Shown here piece after piece: positions 25,812-33,214 of a stretch of DNA of 51,575 bases. The position numbers and the translations under genes are program-made. The notes below the pieces were generated by a model. The model worked only from the letters and a program-made list of their open reading frames with translations, was not told the DNA's origin and ran no database searches. Positions within the stretch are counted from its first letter, which is position 1. Each line of letters starts with the position of its first letter. The DNA is from a virus, in the IMG/VR virus record IMGVR_UViG_3300030104_000548, positions 1-51,575 of that record; one strand, given 5' to 3'.

Positions 25812-27626
25812 TTAATTAGTATATATTTTTGGTGAGTAAATTGTAATCGGTTCTGATTTTCCTTTCACTAAAATATTTCCTATCTTCTCATATTTAAAAG
25901 CATTACCCGCTAGTTCTTTAGTGTACTCAGAAATAATAATCTTCCATTCTTTGTAATCATTTCTACCAGCAGTTGCTTCAAGTCTAGCTGATAAATTAAC
26001 TGCATCACCTACTACTGAATAATCAAATCTAGTTTCACTTCCCATGTTACCTACAATGCAAGTACCAGAGTTTACTCCAGTGCCTACATTGATTGGTGGT
26101 AAGTCTAGCCCTTCTTCCTTAAATTGTTTGTTTAGTTCTATTGTTGCTTGTTCTATTTCTAATGCAGATTTAATTGCTAGTTCTGCATGATTCTCGCATG
26201 GCAAAGGTGCATTCCAAAAAGCCATAATACAGTCACCCATATACTTATCTATAGTTCCACCATTAGCTAGTATAATTTTTGTCATCTTATCTAAGTAGGT
26301 ATTGATAAGTTCTACTAGACCTTCAGGATCATCTTTGTTCTTAAATACTTCTGAAACAGGAGTAAAGCCCATAATGTCAGTGAATAAGAACGTCATCTCT
26401 TTTCTTTCACCACCTAGCTTAAGAAGCTCTGGATTTTTTTGTAGCATAGCTACCATGTCTGGAGATAGATAAGTTCCAAATTGTTTTTTAATCTGTTGTC
26501 TCAGCTTGTATTGTTCTCTGTAATTAAGATAAAAAGCGGTAGCTCCTGTAAAAACATTGGCTATCAGTGTCCATGTAACATCTATTAGTAATCCTTGTCT
26601 AATAAAATGTAACCCTAAATATGCTGTTCCACCCGTAACTAACAAAGCTCCAACAAGTCCAAAGCTTAAATTTAAAACATTTAGAGCTATCCAAACTAAA
26701 AGAGTTGATGCTATCAATATGCTTAATTCAGCTAATAAAGAATAGTGTGGTATATATGGACTATCTTGTATAAGTATTGATTCAGCTAATGCTGCTTGTA
26801 CTTTATGTGGCTCAAGCAATCCTACTGGTGTAGCAACTTGAGGCATAACTCCTTTGGCTGTAACTCCTACAAAAACAAACTTATTCTCTACATTCATTTC
26901 TTGTAAAGTAGTTTGTGGAGTATCTACCCAGCTTATCCACTTTCTTCCTGTTACATCTAATGGTGTGGGTGGTATTCCTCTTACGCTTATTTCTTCAATG
27001 CCATTAGGATTAGTTTTTATAATATACGTACTTGAATCAGCTAATACTTTTAATACTTGAATAGCATAAGATGGTGTCCAACCTTTATCTGTTTGATATA
27101 GCAAAGGTATTCTTCTTACTAAATTGTCTACATCTACAGGTGCAGAAACTAATCCTTCTTGTGCAACATTTCTAATGATCTCTACATTAGGCATATAGCC
27201 TCTAGCTCTTATACCTTCAGCGTCTTCTCCTAAAATTACAGTACCAGCAGTAGGTGGATTGATATTATTATCTGTTTCAAAAGTAGCAATAACTACAGGA
27301 AGGTTTAAAATTGATTCTGCAAATATCTCATCGCCACCAAACCTATCTTTGTCTATAAACGATATTACCCAGCCAACTCCGATAGCTCCATTATTAAACA
27401 GCTCTGTTTGTATTTCTGCTAAATCTTGTCTTGGAAAAGGATAGCCTCCTCTTTCTCTAACATCATCATCAGTTATATTTAAGATCGTGAAGTATTCAGA
27501 TGGTTTATGTTCTTTTACTAAAGCATCAAAAGTTTTTAGTTTAAGTGTTTCTACAAAGCTTAAATTTGAAATTAATCCATAAACAAAACTTATAATTAAC
27601 AATAAATAAAATATATGTTTCTTCAT
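25812..27626 (-). CDS. CHASE2-domain membrane adenylate cyclase (class III)
   Basis: A complete 604-residue receptor cyclase. Residues 4-21 form the first membrane helix. About 25-290 form a CHASE2 periplasmic sensor (TFDALVKEHKP, ITDDDVRERGGYPFPRQDLA, GVGWVISFID). Three membrane helices follow (about 297-318, 321-341, 347-367), then a class III catalytic domain at about 405-595. Catalytic residues are present: metal Asp417 and Asp465 (FTDIMGF, KYMGD), Lys461 for ATP, Asn544 and Arg548 (AVNLSARLE). The second specificity position, usually Asp or Thr, is Ser537. It should make cAMP from ATP in the host cytoplasm. It overlaps the FecR-like gene by 4 bases. Cyclases of this kind are bacterial signalling proteins and very unusual in a phage. 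Confidence 0.92.
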   Translation of the reverse strand: MKKHIFYLLLIISFVYGLISNLSFVETLKLKTFDALVKEHKPSEYFTILNITDDDVRERGGYPFPRQDLAEIQTELFNNGAIGVGWVISFIDKDRFGGDEIFAESILNLPVVIATFETDNNINPPTAGTVILGEDAEGIRARGYMPNVEIIRNVAQEGLVSAPVDVDNLVRRIPLLYQTDKGWTPSYAIQVLKVLADSSTYIIKTNPNGIEEISVRGIPPTPLDVTGRKWISWVDTPQTTLQEMNVENKFVFVGVTAKGVMPQVATPVGLLEPHKVQAALAESILIQDSPYIPHYSLLAELSILIASTLLVWIALNVLNLSFGLVGALLVTGGTAYLGLHFIRQGLLIDVTWTLIANVFTGATAFYLNYREQYKLRQQIKKQFGTYLSPDMVAMLQKNPELLKLGGERKEMTFLFTDIMGFTPVSEVFKNKDDPEGLVELINTYLDKMTKIILANGGTIDKYMGDCIMAFWNAPLPCENHAELAIKSALEIEQATIELNKQFKEEGLDLPPINVGTGVNSGTCIVGNMGSETRFDYSVVGDAVNLSARLEATAGRNDYKEWKIIISEYTKELAGNAFKYEKIGNILVKGKSEPITIYSPKIYTN

Positions 27627-28723
27627 CCTGATTCCTGTCTTATTCTTATTACAGATGATGATCCATTATTAATAGTAATTATATTAGAAACTCCATCTTG
27701 TATTATTAAGACTGAATATGTTTCATCACTATTTAAAACTAAACTTACATTTTGATTTACATTTCTAATAAGCCTAACTTTGTCACCCTCTAATATAGTA
27801 GTTATTTGTGTTTCAGCATCTTGTCCAATCCTAGTACCTGAAACTGGTATTGCACTTATAAATTGATTTAACTCATCTTCGTCATCTTTTATACTTAGTT
27901 CATCAATAGAATCTAGCAAGTCTTCTAAAAAGTTAACGTCAAGATAATCAATATCTAGTTCAGTAAAATCTAAATCTTCTTCTAAACTAAACAAATCTTC
28001 TTGTAAGTAATCTACATCTAATTCATTAAAATCTAATATGTTAGCTTTTTGTGTTGTTTGTCTTTCTTGTTCTATGCTTTCTTTTTCTTTAGGTGGCGAA
28101 ACAATTAACATATTATCTATAAGCTCAAGACTAATATCTAATGTTATAGGAGTTGTAGGATTTTGTTCGTACACACTTGTAGTAGTTGCTTGATAAGGTT
28201 TATTTAATCTTACCTGACCTGTAGCAGTAGAAACTACAATTTCACCACTAGCTAATCCATCTAATCCTGGCAGTAAAATTATTAAAGCTCTACCCCATTC
28301 ATCTACTGTACAAGTAAAATCTGTTCCTAAAACTGCAATCTCACTACTTGGCGTAGATAAAGAAATATTTTTCTTATTTAATTTATTAACGCTGCCTGAT
28401 AAAAATCTTATTGTGCCACTGTTAAAACTTAATGACATTTTAGATTTATCTGGATTAGGATCGAATATATACTCGTCAATAGTTAATTCAGAGTGTTCTG
28501 TTAGCCTAACTTGGCTATCATCTAAAAATGTAATTCCTATTCTGCCATCAGCAGTTTCTACATTGTCGTAAGAATTTATATCAAAATTCAAACTAGCTGG
28601 GTATGGTTCATCTCTAAGAACTTGACCATACCCTTTTAATTCTGTTATATCGCCTATTGCATCAGCATGAAGTGGCTGAACCACCATCACTTTGAACAAT
28701 ACAAATATTTGAATTAGACGCAT
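27623..28723 (-). CDS. secreted FecR-domain protein
   Basis: A hydrophobic N-terminus ending LHA-DAIG (residues about 1-20) is a likely Sec signal peptide. Then comes a FecR-type beta domain (YDNVETADGRIGITFLDDSQ, VRLTEHSELTIDEYIFDP, LSTPSSEIAVLGTDFTC). Residues about 225-275 hold two acidic repeats of the form DFxELDxDYL. A final beta part ends VIRIRQESG. FecR-CHASE2 cyclase gene pairs are known in bacterial genomes, where the FecR-like protein probably works in the periplasm with the sensor. Here it sits between the curlin-like gene (62-base overlap) and the cyclase (ATGA overlap). Confidence 0.85.
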   Translation of the reverse strand: MRLIQIFVLFKVMVVQPLHADAIGDITELKGYGQVLRDEPYPASLNFDINSYDNVETADGRIGITFLDDSQVRLTEHSELTIDEYIFDPNPDKSKMSLSFNSGTIRFLSGSVNKLNKKNISLSTPSSEIAVLGTDFTCTVDEWGRALIILLPGLDGLASGEIVVSTATGQVRLNKPYQATTTSVYEQNPTTPITLDISLELIDNMLIVSPPKEKESIEQERQTTQKANILDFNELDVDYLQEDLFSLEEDLDFTELDIDYLDVNFLEDLLDSIDELSIKDDEDELNQFISAIPVSGTRIGQDAETQITTILEGDKVRLIRNVNQNVSLVLNSDETYSVLIIQDGVSNIITINNGSSSVIRIRQESG

Positions 28724-29393
28724 TTGTTTCTAGTTTTAACCAATCTCTAGCTAATGTAGAAGATTGTGTGATATCTATAGTATTACTACTTCCATCTAAA
28801 TCTAGATAAAAGTAACCAGCATCACTTGAGCTAGCTCCATATCCACTTCCTGAGAAAGTAATTTCATTACTATCTCCAAGTATATCCATATAGTTTGTAG
28901 CATATTCATAATCAACATCAAACTCGAATATATTAGAATCTCCATCTATTATCCAATCTAAATCAAGATAATTTACACCAGCAGTTTCAGCAAAGTCTAA
29001 ATCAAACTCATTACTTGAGCCTGTAATATCTACATTAAAATCTGCAAAGTCAGCACCATTTGTGCCATCTGTATCTATATCTATATCAAATATATTAGAA
29101 TCGCCATCAAATTCAAAAAAGCCTGTAAAGTTATCTCCATATATACCGCCAGTTAAGAACTCATTTGATGATCCTATTTGATTAATATCAATAGTCATAG
29201 TAGTACCATTTAAAACAGCTTCGCTTAAATTGCCTGCTGTAGAATCAGTACCACCGATAATATTACTACTACCAAGTTGTTCTAAGTCTATTAAGGCATT
29301 ACTACCTGTCTGATCTACAAATATTTCATTGTCTGCAAAAGAGCAGAACGAAAATGTCATTAAAAATATATTTATTAAAATTTTATTATTCAT
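28662..29393 (-). CDS. secreted curlin-like repeat protein
   Basis: Signal peptide ends CSFA-DNE (about residue 21). The mature part has about nine repeats carrying G-S-S-N, G-D-S-N or similar, in spacing typical of curlin/CsgA-B repeats. The first three have the classic Gln (DQTGSNA, EQLGSSN, NQIGSSN); in the others Asp replaces it. The whole protein is extremely acidic (DFDGDSNIFDIDIDTDG-like), and a final repeat ends in SNICIVQ...SC with two cysteines. It probably is the substrate of the adjacent CsgG/CsgF exporter, forming an amyloid-like or acidic fibre outside the cell. It overlaps csgG by 8 bases. Confidence 0.8.
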   Translation of the reverse strand: MNNKILINIFLMTFSFCSFADNEIFVDQTGSNALIDLEQLGSSNIIGGTDSTAGNLSEAVLNGTTMTIDINQIGSSNEFLTGGIYGDNFTGFFEFDGDSNIFDIDIDTDGTNGADFADFNVDITGSSNEFDLDFAETAGVNYLDLDWIIDGDSNIFEFDVDYEYATNYMDILGDSNEITFSGSGYGASSSDAGYFYLDLDGSSNTIDITQSSTLARDWLKLETNASNSNICIVQSDGGSATSC

Positions 29394-30222
29394 ATTTCCA
29401 GTATCCTTTTTTTATACCTTGTTTAATTAAATCTACTACAGCTAACTCTATTGCAGCTTGTAAGGCTATTGCTTTACTTTCATTCATAGCATTACCTGTT
29501 TCAAATTCAACTAACTCAGTGCTTTCAGCTATATATCTAAAGACATCTCCAGACATCATTACTGATAGCACAGTTTTAGAAGATAAAGTTTCTAGAAGAA
29601 TCTCTCCCGTACTTACTGATACAATTCTTAAAGAGACTACCACTGTATCTTCTGTATATTGTTTTGAAGCACCTATGCCTAAATAGCGAGCACCGATACC
29701 TCCACTTTTTAAATTTGTGTTGTAATCAACAACACTCCCTTCAACAATAAGACCTGCAAACAATAGTGGTAATTGTTTTGTCTCATCATCAAAATCTTTT
29801 CTAGATGATTTAATTATTTGTCTTTCTCTTACTAGATGATCTAAACCTTCTCTTTCAACTACTCTAAAAAAACCTGATTGTTTAATAGCTCTTATAACAT
29901 AGTCTAAAGGTGCTTGTGTAAGTGCTGTACTAAAGTCTGCATAACCAGGCACACTTTTTCTTTGTCCTGTAGCATCTTCAAATTTATATATAGCTACTAC
30001 AGGTTTTTTTTCTGCATTCTTTACATTTTTTATAGCCTTTGTTATTGGCTCATTGATAAATGCTTCTTTAGAAAAACATTGAGCTTTGTTTACAATAGTA
30101 ACTAAATCTTTGTAATCATAATCTGGATTATCTATACATGGTGACAAATACTTCCAGTTACTAGCACAGCTAGTTAATGAAGCCAAAATCGCCAATTGGA
30201 ATAGTAATCTCAGTAGTCTCAT
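29386..30222 (-). CDS. csgG: CsgG, curli outer-membrane secretion pore lipoprotein
   Basis: A lipoprotein signal with LTSC at residues 16-19 is followed by the CsgG fold: VVAIYKFEDATGQRK, FSTALTQAPLDYVIRAIKQS, FRVVEREGLDHLVRERQII, then the pore-forming strands ANLKSGGIGARYLGIGASKQ-type (NLKSGGIGARYLGIG in this protein), VVSLRIVSVSTGEIL and a C-terminal helix ending GYWKYE. Length (278) equals E. coli CsgG (277). Aligned with E. coli by eye, Phe56 is kept (Phe97) but Tyr51 and Asn55 of the constriction are replaced by Pro92 and Asp96. It should form a nonameric 36-strand pore. Overlaps csgF by 53 bases. Confidence 0.95.
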   Translation of the reverse strand: MRLLRLLFQLAILASLTSCASNWKYLSPCIDNPDYDYKDLVTIVNKAQCFSKEAFINEPITKAIKNVKNAEKKPVVAIYKFEDATGQRKSVPGYADFSTALTQAPLDYVIRAIKQSGFFRVVEREGLDHLVRERQIIKSSRKDFDDETKQLPLLFAGLIVEGSVVDYNTNLKSGGIGARYLGIGASKQYTEDTVVVSLRIVSVSTGEILLETLSSKTVLSVMMSGDVFRYIAESTELVEFETGNAMNESKAIALQAAIELAVVDLIKQGIKKGYWKYE

Positions 30223-30616
30223 CTGTTAATGTGTTATAAATAGTTAAAGTTATGTACGTGCCATCAGATATCCAAGATATAAGATTATCAAACAATGTAA
30301 ATGAACCTGAGCTTGCAGGATCATCACCAAATAATTGTTCAACTAACTGTCTAGACAACTGTGCAAAAATACGTGATTCAAAATTTTTAATAAATCTTGC
30401 GAGGGTTGTATTCGCTGCATCTCTTTCTGCAGCTTCTTTTAAAGCTTGTATCTCTGCTTCTAAAGCTTCTCTTCTAGTGTACTCTTGATTCTCTATAGTT
30501 AAATAGTGAGCTGAAGTACCAATTCCACTAAATGAAGGAGACTTAAACTTAAAAGTTAATTCATCTGCAAACAAAGGTGCAGTTAAAAATAATAATATTA
30601 TATATAGTTTGTTCAT
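30170..30616 (-). CDS. csgF: CsgF, curli assembly/pore-associated protein
   Basis: Signal peptide ends PLFA-DEL. The mature start DELTFKFKSPSFSGIG matches the E. coli CsgF start (GTMTFQFRNPNFGG), the segment that inserts into the CsgG pore. A helical middle (LARFIKNFESRIFAQL) and beta end (GTYITLTIYNTLTDETTEI) also match family layout. Length 148 versus 138 in E. coli. Its role is to cap the CsgG pore from outside and couple export to fibre nucleation. ATG 30616 overlaps the stop of the upstream small gene by one base. Confidence 0.93.
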   Translation of the reverse strand: MNKLYIILLFLTAPLFADELTFKFKSPSFSGIGTSAHYLTIENQEYTRREALEAEIQALKEAAERDAANTTLARFIKNFESRIFAQLSRQLVEQLFGDDPASSGSFTLFDNLISWISDGTYITLTIYNTLTDETTEITIPIGDFGFIN

Positions 30617-30783
30617 TACTTCCCCACTTCTTTCATAGCTACATTATGAGCTTGTGTAAAGCTTTTGCCTTTTTTCATAAGGTCTTTCATTAAATTCATA
30701 TGTTTTTGTGTGTGATGCACACTATGTTTTTTTAATGTATCTTTTTGTCTTTTATTTAATTCTCTTAACTTTCTATTTGCCAT
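30616..30783 (-). CDS. small basic His/Lys-rich phage protein, 55 aa
   Basis: Encoded from ATG 30783 to TAA 30616-30618. Basic helix RKLRELNKRQKDTLKKH, then HSVHHTQKHMNLMKDLM and KSFTQAHNVAMKEVGK. I recognise the HM..MK..M..GKSF..AHN.A pattern from small proteins in late modules of marine phages, role unknown. The stop overlaps csgF's start (TAATG), so it is translated just before csgF. Confidence 0.65.
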   Translation of the reverse strand: MANRKLRELNKRQKDTLKKHSVHHTQKHMNLMKDLMKKGKSFTQAHNVAMKEVGK

Positions 30784-31133
30784 TAATCTTTCCTTTGATC
30801 ATCCCTGTCTGCTTTAGCTATCTTATTACTATCAATAAGCTGTGGCACTCCTAATATAGTTTTAATTAAAGTATCTTGCCTAATGATCTCATTATCAAGA
30901 CTTCTTATTCTATCTATTAGTGCTACTAATATGCCGTGTTGTGAATCAAGCTTTGTTCCTAGTCTTTGTTCCATAGCTGTTATTTGTTCTGCTACTTTAT
31001 CATCAACTACATCTAACTTGTTTTCCATGCCGTCAACAATACGCATGATAAGTTTATATATAAACCAACCAAGTCCTAAAGCTGCTGCAATAGGAAAGCC
31101 AACTTGTTGAATTATAGTAACAACTTCATTCAT
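30783..31133 (-). CDS. membrane-anchored coiled-coil protein, 116 aa
   Basis: One N-terminal membrane segment (VGFPIAAALGLGWFIYKLIM) followed by a long coiled coil (NKLDVVDDKVAEQITAMEQRL...DRIRSLDNEIIRQDTLI). This layout is common for accessory lysis or virion-module proteins near holins in marine phages. A second holin, antiholin or spanin-like role is possible. The terminal KADRDDQRKD is charged. Confidence 0.6.
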   Translation of the reverse strand: MNEVVTIIQQVGFPIAAALGLGWFIYKLIMRIVDGMENKLDVVDDKVAEQITAMEQRLGTKLDSQHGILVALIDRIRSLDNEIIRQDTLIKTILGVPQLIDSNKIAKADRDDQRKD

Positions 31134-31134
31134 A

Positions 31135-31551
31135 TTAAGATGGAATGAATGTGCCGTTATCTATTAAGACCTGTCTATTCTCTAGGTGTTTTGCTTCTAT
31201 GTCTTCTTTACTTTGACCATAGTATTCAACAGCTAAACTTTGATCAATCATTGACTGGTTAATATTTTCTCCATCAATAAATATTTTTCCTAAAACTCTA
31301 CCAAATTTACCTTTACCATCTTTCTGAGTTTTAATTACTATCTCTTTTGCATTTGCAACTTTATCTAAAATAAACTGTTTAGATATAAGCCCTCTAGCTT
31401 TTTCATCTAAATCTCTTGTTCTAGATTCAGGAGTGTCCATACCATACATACGAACTCTAGCTTTATGAAAGATAGAAAATCCTACATCTATATTTACATC
31501 GACAGTATCGCCATCGACTACTTTAATTACTTCACATTTATATTCAAACAT
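31135..31551 (-). CDS. SNase-family (thermonuclease-like) nuclease
   Basis: Matches the staphylococcal nuclease family: VVDGDTVDVNIDVGF, ARVRMYGMDTPESR (catalytic Arg and Glu), KFGRVLGKIFIDG (second Arg) and VEYYGQSKEDIE. These residues form the calcium-dependent phosphodiesterase site, so activity is likely. ATG 31551 is preferred to 31578 because AAGGGGA lies about ten bases before it. No signal peptide. Placed in late genes, it could degrade host DNA or act within the virion; which is unknown. Confidence 0.85.
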   Translation of the reverse strand: MFEYKCEVIKVVDGDTVDVNIDVGFSIFHKARVRMYGMDTPESRTRDLDEKARGLISKQFILDKVANAKEIVIKTQKDGKGKFGRVLGKIFIDGENINQSMIDQSLAVEYYGQSKEDIEAKHLENRQVLIDNGTFIPS

Positions 31552-31792
31552 ATTTTCTTTTCCCCTTATGCAAGCCATGACTTGCGTGTTGTTTACCTTT
31601 AGCAGTAGCTTCTCTTTTTATTCTATTAGCTCTTGCTAGTTTTGATCTGCCTTTTTTTGATGACTTTAATCTATCTATTGTTTTTTTTGGAGCATATACT
31701 TCTCCTGTATCAGAAGATTTTTTACCACTAGCTGTAGTCCATTTTTGATCTGTCCATTTTTTTAAAGACTTTTGTGACTTTTTTAGTGCCAT
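31544..31792 (-). CDS. basic conserved phage protein (LKKSQKSLKKWTDQKW type), 82 aa
   Basis: Very basic. ALKKSQKSLKKWTDQKWTT and KGKQHASHGLHKGKRK resemble small late proteins widespread in marine phages (similar in style to DUF5872). No enzyme motif. It could bind DNA in the capsid. Overlaps the SNase start by 8 bases and the next upstream stop by one. Confidence 0.6.
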   Translation of the reverse strand: MALKKSQKSLKKWTDQKWTTASGKKSSDTGEVYAPKKTIDRLKSSKKGRSKLARANRIKREATAKGKQHASHGLHKGKRKYV

Positions 31793-31977
31793 TACTTATA
31801 ACCGCCACCAGCTTTTTTATAAGCACTTGCTAACATTTGAGCTTTACGAGCTGACCATTGTCCAGGTTTACCGCCTTTACTTCCTCTTTTAATTCTATTA
31901 AAGATTCGCTTACGCATACCTGGCTTAGTATAATTGCCAGCTTCGTTTACTCTAGACTTTTTTTTTGCTCGGCTCAT
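31792..31977 (-). CDS. basic conserved phage protein (RVNEAGNYTKPGMRKR type), 61 aa
   Basis: VNEAGNYTKPGMRKRIF, KRGSKGGKPGQWSARKAQML and a Gly-rich end match a ubiquitous small marine-phage protein of unknown role. ATG 31977 overlaps the upstream stop (ATGA) and is preferred over a start 17 codons upstream, which adds unconserved residues. Strongly basic; likely nucleic-acid binding by charge. Confidence 0.65.
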   Translation of the reverse strand: MSRAKKKSRVNEAGNYTKPGMRKRIFNRIKRGSKGGKPGQWSARKAQMLASAYKKAGGGYK

Positions 31978-32156
31978 ATATATTCGCTTACTATTAAAGC
32001 TCCTATAATAAAAGGATATACAGCCCAAAGCATGGCTTCTAAACGATCAAATCGCCTAGAACCATCCTCTAGTCTTTTTTCTATATTCTCATATCGTATA
32101 GCACATTCTTTTTCATGTGCTGATATTTTTTCTATAGATTCCTTTGCTGTCGCCAT
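31974..32156 (-). CDS. small membrane coiled-coil protein, 60 aa
   Basis: HEKECAIRYENIEKRLEDG and SRRFDRLEAMLW form a coiled coil before a C-terminal membrane segment (AVYPFIIGALIVSEYI). This resembles XhlA-like or spanin-adjacent accessory membrane proteins; role in lysis is a guess. Confidence 0.55.
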   Translation of the reverse strand: MATAKESIEKISAHEKECAIRYENIEKRLEDGSRRFDRLEAMLWAVYPFIIGALIVSEYI

Positions 32157-32287
32157 TATTTTTTACTTTTAGATTTTGATTTTACAACTATCATTGCTTT
32201 GACTAAATCAATCCATTCTGGTTTGAATTTCCAAATAAAACCAATACCTACTATTGATACTAATACTATACCTATAAAAATTTCCAT
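32156..32287 (-). CDS. tiny single-membrane-helix protein, 43 aa
   Basis: From ATG 32287 to TAA 32156-32158: an N-terminal membrane segment (MEIFIGIVLVSIVGIGFIW) and a basic tail (KSKSKSKK). Start and stop overlap neighbours as TAATG, and GGAGG lies upstream. The N-in helix with basic tail would suit an antiholin or small holin. Confidence 0.55.
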   Translation of the reverse strand: MEIFIGIVLVSIVGIGFIWKFKPEWIDLVKAMIVVKSKSKSKK

Positions 32288-32505
32288 TATGCCTCCTTAT
32301 TAGATTCTTTATCTTCAGATTCTTCTACATCTTCAGATAATTCGTCTGCGTTTTCTATAACATCTTCATTCAAGCCTTTCAGCTTCTCAACAACAGCACC
32401 TCTTATATCGGCAACTGCTCCTAATTCAGGTCCACCCCAAGCACCTCTTTTGCTTGAAATGTCTATAAGTTGTAATACATTTACAAATAAATTTCGATCT
32501 TCCAT
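32287..32505 (-). CDS. hypothetical protein, 72 aa
   Basis: MEDRNLFVNVLQLIDISSKR and AWGGPELGAVADIRG are followed by a strongly acidic tail (ELSEDVEESEDKE). ATG 32505 is preferred: AGGAG precedes it and the TAATG overlap with the oxygenase stop is tidy. Function unknown. Confidence 0.6.
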   Translation of the reverse strand: MEDRNLFVNVLQLIDISSKRGAWGGPELGAVADIRGAVVEKLKGLNEDVIENADELSEDVEESEDKESNKEA

Positions 32506-33212
32506 TAAAGCTCCTTTTCTTTTTCTATTACATCCCAACAATTTAAGTTAGAAGCAATAGTTCTTCGTTCACCCTTCCCTTTAAACGGATACACCATATG
32601 CTGTAGCCAAGAAGGAAATACTAATAGTTTACCTACTTCTGGTGTCATTACAAAGGATTGTGCTGGTCTTAGTCTTTCTGTATCAAGTACCGAGTTTATT
32701 CCATATTGAAATGTTATACAGCCATCACTATGTCCAGATTCGTTATACAACGAATATGTGGGTGTGTTGGCTTCTGCTTTAGCTCCTATTTGTTTAGGAA
32801 CTTTAGTCCAAGCAGTAGTAGATATTCCCATTATTGTTTTAGTGCCATGATCATGTATCGGATTATAATCTCCATCATAACTGTGCACTGACCAAGTTTC
32901 ATCTATCATTACTTGTTTAGGGCTCTTAAGTTTCATACCAGCTCCTGAACTAGCGAAGTGGTTAATATACTCAGCTCCTAAATTACAAATAAAATGATTA
33001 TACTCAATCATTCTTTCATCTTTGTGGTCTAATAACAATTGCTCACCCTTATGTATTTGACCAACCAATGAATGTTTTAAAGATTGTTTATCTTTCTTTT
33101 TTTTATACTCATCCATGTAATCGTTTACAGAATCAATCATGCTTTGAGGCATAGTTGTTTCTAGCACGAATACAGATGGCATCACGTGCATCTGAATCTG
33201 CTGTTCAGTCAC
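32505..33212 (-). CDS. 2OG-Fe(II) oxygenase-like protein
   Basis: Has the layout of the 2OG-FeII_Oxy_5-type family seen in cyanophages: YNPIHDHGTKTIMGIS (first metal ligands), PEVGKLLVFPSWLQHMVYPF (distal His), then GERRTIASNLN (Arg for 2-oxoglutarate). The expected reaction is Fe(II)/2-oxoglutarate-dependent hydroxylation of a protein or small molecule; substrate unknown. It follows the fibre genes, so modification of a virion or host protein is a guess. Confidence 0.75.
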   Translation of the reverse strand: MTEQQIQMHVMPSVFVLETTMPQSMIDSVNDYMDEYKKKKDKQSLKHSLVGQIHKGEQLLLDHKDERMIEYNHFICNLGAEYINHFASSGAGMKLKSPKQVMIDETWSVHSYDGDYNPIHDHGTKTIMGISTTAWTKVPKQIGAKAEANTPTYSLYNESGHSDGCITFQYGINSVLDTERLRPAQSFVMTPEVGKLLVFPSWLQHMVYPFKGKGERRTIASNLNCWDVIEKEKEL

Positions 33213-33214
33213 TC

